Of a DNA stretch of 15,206 nt, positions 13,074-15,206 are shown one piece after another. The DNA is from JAVVUJ01 sp964461765 (GTDB lineage: Bacteria > Bacillota > Clostridia > Peptostreptococcales > Anaerovoracaceae). Every line of letters begins with the position of its first letter. The first letter of the stretch is position 1. Position numbers and translations under genes: made by a program. The stretch lies in contig CAYWVS010000076.1 of NCBI GenBank assembly GCA_964461765.1, forward strand, positions 1 to 15,206. Direction: 5' to 3'. The notes beneath the pieces were generated by a model, which made no database searches, was not told where the DNA came from, and was given only the letters and a program-made list of their open reading frames with translations.

Positions 13074-15137
13074 ATGCCAAGACAATTTCCACTGGAAAAG
13101 ACAAGAAACATTGGTATCATGGCACATATAGATGCCGGGAAGACCACTACTACTGAAAGAATATTGTTTTATACAGGAAGAACCCATAAGATAGGTGAGG
13201 TGCATGAAGGTGCAGCTACCATGGACTGGATGGAGCAGGAGCAGGAGCGTGGAATTACCATCACCTCTGCTGCTACAACAGCTCAATGGAAGGACACCCG
13301 AATTAATATCATCGATACTCCGGGACACGTAGACTTTACCGTTGAGGTAGAAAGATCCCTCCGTGTATTGGATGGTGCTGTAACTGTGCTTTGCGCAAAG
13401 GGTGGCGTTGAGCCCCAGTCTGAAACCGTTTGGAGACAAGCAGAAAAATACGGCGTACCCAGAATGATTTTCGTCAATAAGATGGATATCATGGGTGCGG
13501 ATTTTCTGAGAGTCGTAGGAATGGTAAAGGACAGGCTGAAAGCAAATGCGGTGCCTATTCAGTTACCTATCGGTTCTGAAGATACTTTTGTAGGAATTAT
13601 CGATTTAGTAGAGATGAAAGCTGAGATCTATAAGGATGATTTAGGCAAAGATTTTGAAAAGACTGATATTCCTGCTGAATTAAAAGAATTGGCTGAAGAA
13701 TACAGACACAACCTTTTAGAGGCTGTAGCGGAAGCCAATGAAGAATTAATGATGAAATATCTGGAAGGTGAAGAACTCACCCAGAAGGAAATTAAAGATG
13801 CAATTAGAAGCTTAACCATTTCAGGGGGAATGATTCCTGTAATCTGTGGTTCATCCTACAGAAATAAGGGAGTTCAAATGCTCTTAGATGCTGTATTGGC
13901 CTATATGCCATCACCATTGGACATCCCTGCAATTAAGGGTGTTTTGCCAGATGGTGAAACGGAGGATGAAAGACCTGCGGATGACAACGGACCATTCTCT
14001 TCTCTTGCATTTAAAATCATGAGTGACCCCTTTGTAGGAAAGCTTGCTTTCTTCAGAGTATATTCCGGATCCATCAAGTCAGGATCTTATGTGTATAACT
14101 CCACAAAGGGAAAGAAAGAAAGATTTGGAAGAATCCTACAGATGCATGCCAATAAGAGAGAGGATATTGAAGAAGTATTCTCTGGAGATATTGCAGCAGC
14201 AGTAGGCTTAAAAGACACCACCACAGGGGATACTCTGTGCGATGAAAAGAAAGCCATTATTTTGGAATCCATGGTATTCCCGGATCCCGTAATTGAGATC
14301 GCTATTGAGCCCAGAACAAAGGCCGGTCAAGAAAAGATGGGTATCGCATTATCAAAGCTTGCTGAAGAAGATCCTACTTTTAAAACTTACACCAACGAAG
14401 ATACCGGTCAGACCATCATTGCCGGAATGGGAGAACTCCACTTAGAAATCATCGTGGACAGACTGCTACGTGAATTTAAAGTGGAAGCTAACGTAGGAAA
14501 ACCACAGGTATCCTACAAGGAAACCCTCACTGTTCCTGCAGATGTGGATCACAAGTATGCAAAGCAATCCGGTGGACGTGGTCAGTACGGTCACGTAAAG
14601 ATCAGAGTTACCCCCGGAGAACCAGGTTCCGGATATCTCTTCAAGAACTCAGTTGTTGGAGGAGCTATTCCCAAGGAGTATATCTCCAAGGTTGACGACG
14701 GTATCAGAGAAGCTATGCAAAACGGACCTCTGGCAGGATATCAGGTTGTGGACGTTCAAGTGGAACTGTATGACGGTTCTTACCATGAAGTTGACTCCAA
14801 CGAAATGGCATTTAAAATTGCCGGTTCTATGGCCTTCAGAGAAGCTTCTAAGAAAGCAAAACCTGTACTGTTAGAGCCTATCTTCAAGATTGAAGTTACC
14901 GTTCCCGAAGAATATATGGGAGATGTTATCGGCGATATCAGCTCTCGAAGAGGTAGAATTGAAGGTACGGATATGAACTTTGGAGCCGTAGCTGTTCGTG
15001 GATTTGTACCACTTTCAGAGATGTTTGGATATGCCACAGACTTGAGATCAAAGACTCAAGGACGAGGCGTGTATGTAATGCAATTTGACCACTTTGAAAA
15101 ATTACCTGACAGCTTAGTTGAAAAGATAAATAAATAA
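13074..15137 (+). CDS. fusA: Translation elongation factor G, 687 aa
   Basis: EF-G is the GTPase that moves tRNA and mRNA through the ribosome and, with RRF, splits ribosomes after termination. The GTPase domain shows G1 AHIDAGKT (17-24), the G2/switch I region RGITITSA (59-66), G3 DTPGH (81-85) and G4 NKMD (135-138). The later domains follow in order, with RTKAGQEKMGIALSKLAEEDPTF (domain III), the GGRGQYGHVK loop (domain IV) and SSRRGRIEGTD (domain V). The length is close to the 692 residues of B. subtilis EF-G, and the intact G motifs fit the canonical translational form rather than a TetM-type protein. TAGGAGGA (13059-13066) overlaps the rpsG stop codon. tuf begins 43 bases after the stop. 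Confidence 0.98.
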   Translation: MPRQFPLEKTRNIGIMAHIDAGKTTTTERILFYTGRTHKIGEVHEGAATMDWMEQEQERGITITSAATTAQWKDTRINIIDTPGHVDFTVEVERSLRVLDGAVTVLCAKGGVEPQSETVWRQAEKYGVPRMIFVNKMDIMGADFLRVVGMVKDRLKANAVPIQLPIGSEDTFVGIIDLVEMKAEIYKDDLGKDFEKTDIPAELKELAEEYRHNLLEAVAEANEELMMKYLEGEELTQKEIKDAIRSLTISGGMIPVICGSSYRNKGVQMLLDAVLAYMPSPLDIPAIKGVLPDGETEDERPADDNGPFSSLAFKIMSDPFVGKLAFFRVYSGSIKSGSYVYNSTKGKKERFGRILQMHANKREDIEEVFSGDIAAAVGLKDTTTGDTLCDEKKAIILESMVFPDPVIEIAIEPRTKAGQEKMGIALSKLAEEDPTFKTYTNEDTGQTIIAGMGELHLEIIVDRLLREFKVEANVGKPQVSYKETLTVPADVDHKYAKQSGGRGQYGHVKIRVTPGEPGSGYLFKNSVVGGAIPKEYISKVDDGIREAMQNGPLAGYQVVDVQVELYDGSYHEVDSNEMAFKIAGSMAFREASKKAKPVLLEPIFKIEVTVPEEYMGDVIGDISSRRGRIEGTDMNFGAVAVRGFVPLSEMFGYATDLRSKTQGRGVYVMQFDHFEKLPDSLVEKINK

Positions 15138-15180
15138 TACGATAGTTGGATAAACGAAAATAAAATGGAGGAAAGAAGAA

Positions 15181-15206
15181 ATGGCAAAAGCTAAATTTGA
15201 AAGAAA
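15181..15206 (+). CDS. tuf: Elongation factor Tu, 5' end only
   Basis: Only eight complete codons and two bases are in the window; the visible peptide is MAKAKFER, and the next two bases (AA) fit Lys, as in the usual start of EF-Tu (MAKAKFERKKPH). A Shine-Dalgarno TGGAGGAA (15166-15173) lies seven bases upstream. The position after fusA is the standard str operon order. EF-Tu delivers aminoacyl-tRNA to the ribosome; the GTPase motifs lie beyond the window edge. Confidence 0.9.

Noticed and set aside
12807..13439. A 210-codon open frame on the minus strand across rpsG and fusA
   Set aside because: It is antisense to two highly conserved genes, has no ribosome site or recognisable domain, and its composition is that of a shadow frame.

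Overview
The window is a core information-processing locus of a low-GC Gram-positive bacterium, most likely a member of the Clostridia. The gene order rpmG-secE-nusG-rplK-rplA-rplJ-rplL-rpoB-rpoC-rpsL-rpsG-fusA-tuf is the classic Firmicutes arrangement. Strong purine-rich Shine-Dalgarno sites, frequent AGA arginine codons, a Firmicutes-type L10 leader and compact RpoB/RpoC without the large proteobacterial insertions point the same way. The genus cannot be fixed from sequence alone.

Layout: positions 1-84 may hold the 3' end of an unidentified gene. A PaaI-like hotdog thioesterase gene follows (121-624). A strong sigma-A-type promoter (643-671) starts rpmG, secE and nusG, followed by rplK-rplA and rplJ-rplL. 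Two ribosomal autoregulation sites appear to lie inside this run: a probable L1-binding hairpin just before the rplA Shine-Dalgarno, and an L10 leader with an intrinsic terminator just before rplJ. A hairpin and a second promoter (4526-4554) separate rplL from rpoB-rpoC. A third promoter (11980-12009) starts the str operon rpsL-rpsG-fusA-tuf; only the first 26 bases of tuf are inside the window. No gap between genes exceeds 300 bases.

The genes work together in making RNA and protein: RNA polymerase beta and beta' with the elongation factor NusG, the ribosomal stalk (L10, L7/L12) with its base (L11, L1), decoding-centre and head proteins S12 and S7, the GTPases EF-G and EF-Tu that the stalk recruits, and the translocon subunit SecE. 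Because promoters and attenuators divide the run, stalk proteins, polymerase and elongation factors can be made in different amounts.

I see no mobile element, CRISPR array, RNA gene or new defence-type system. The points that stand out are a roughly 100-residue highly acidic N-terminal extension on NusG, an Ala/Glu-rich tail on L10, an acidic tail on RpoB, and several RNA hairpins placed to control expression. Four start codons (thioesterase, rplJ, rpoC, rpsG) are downstream of the longest open frame, and rpoB starts slightly inside its frame.
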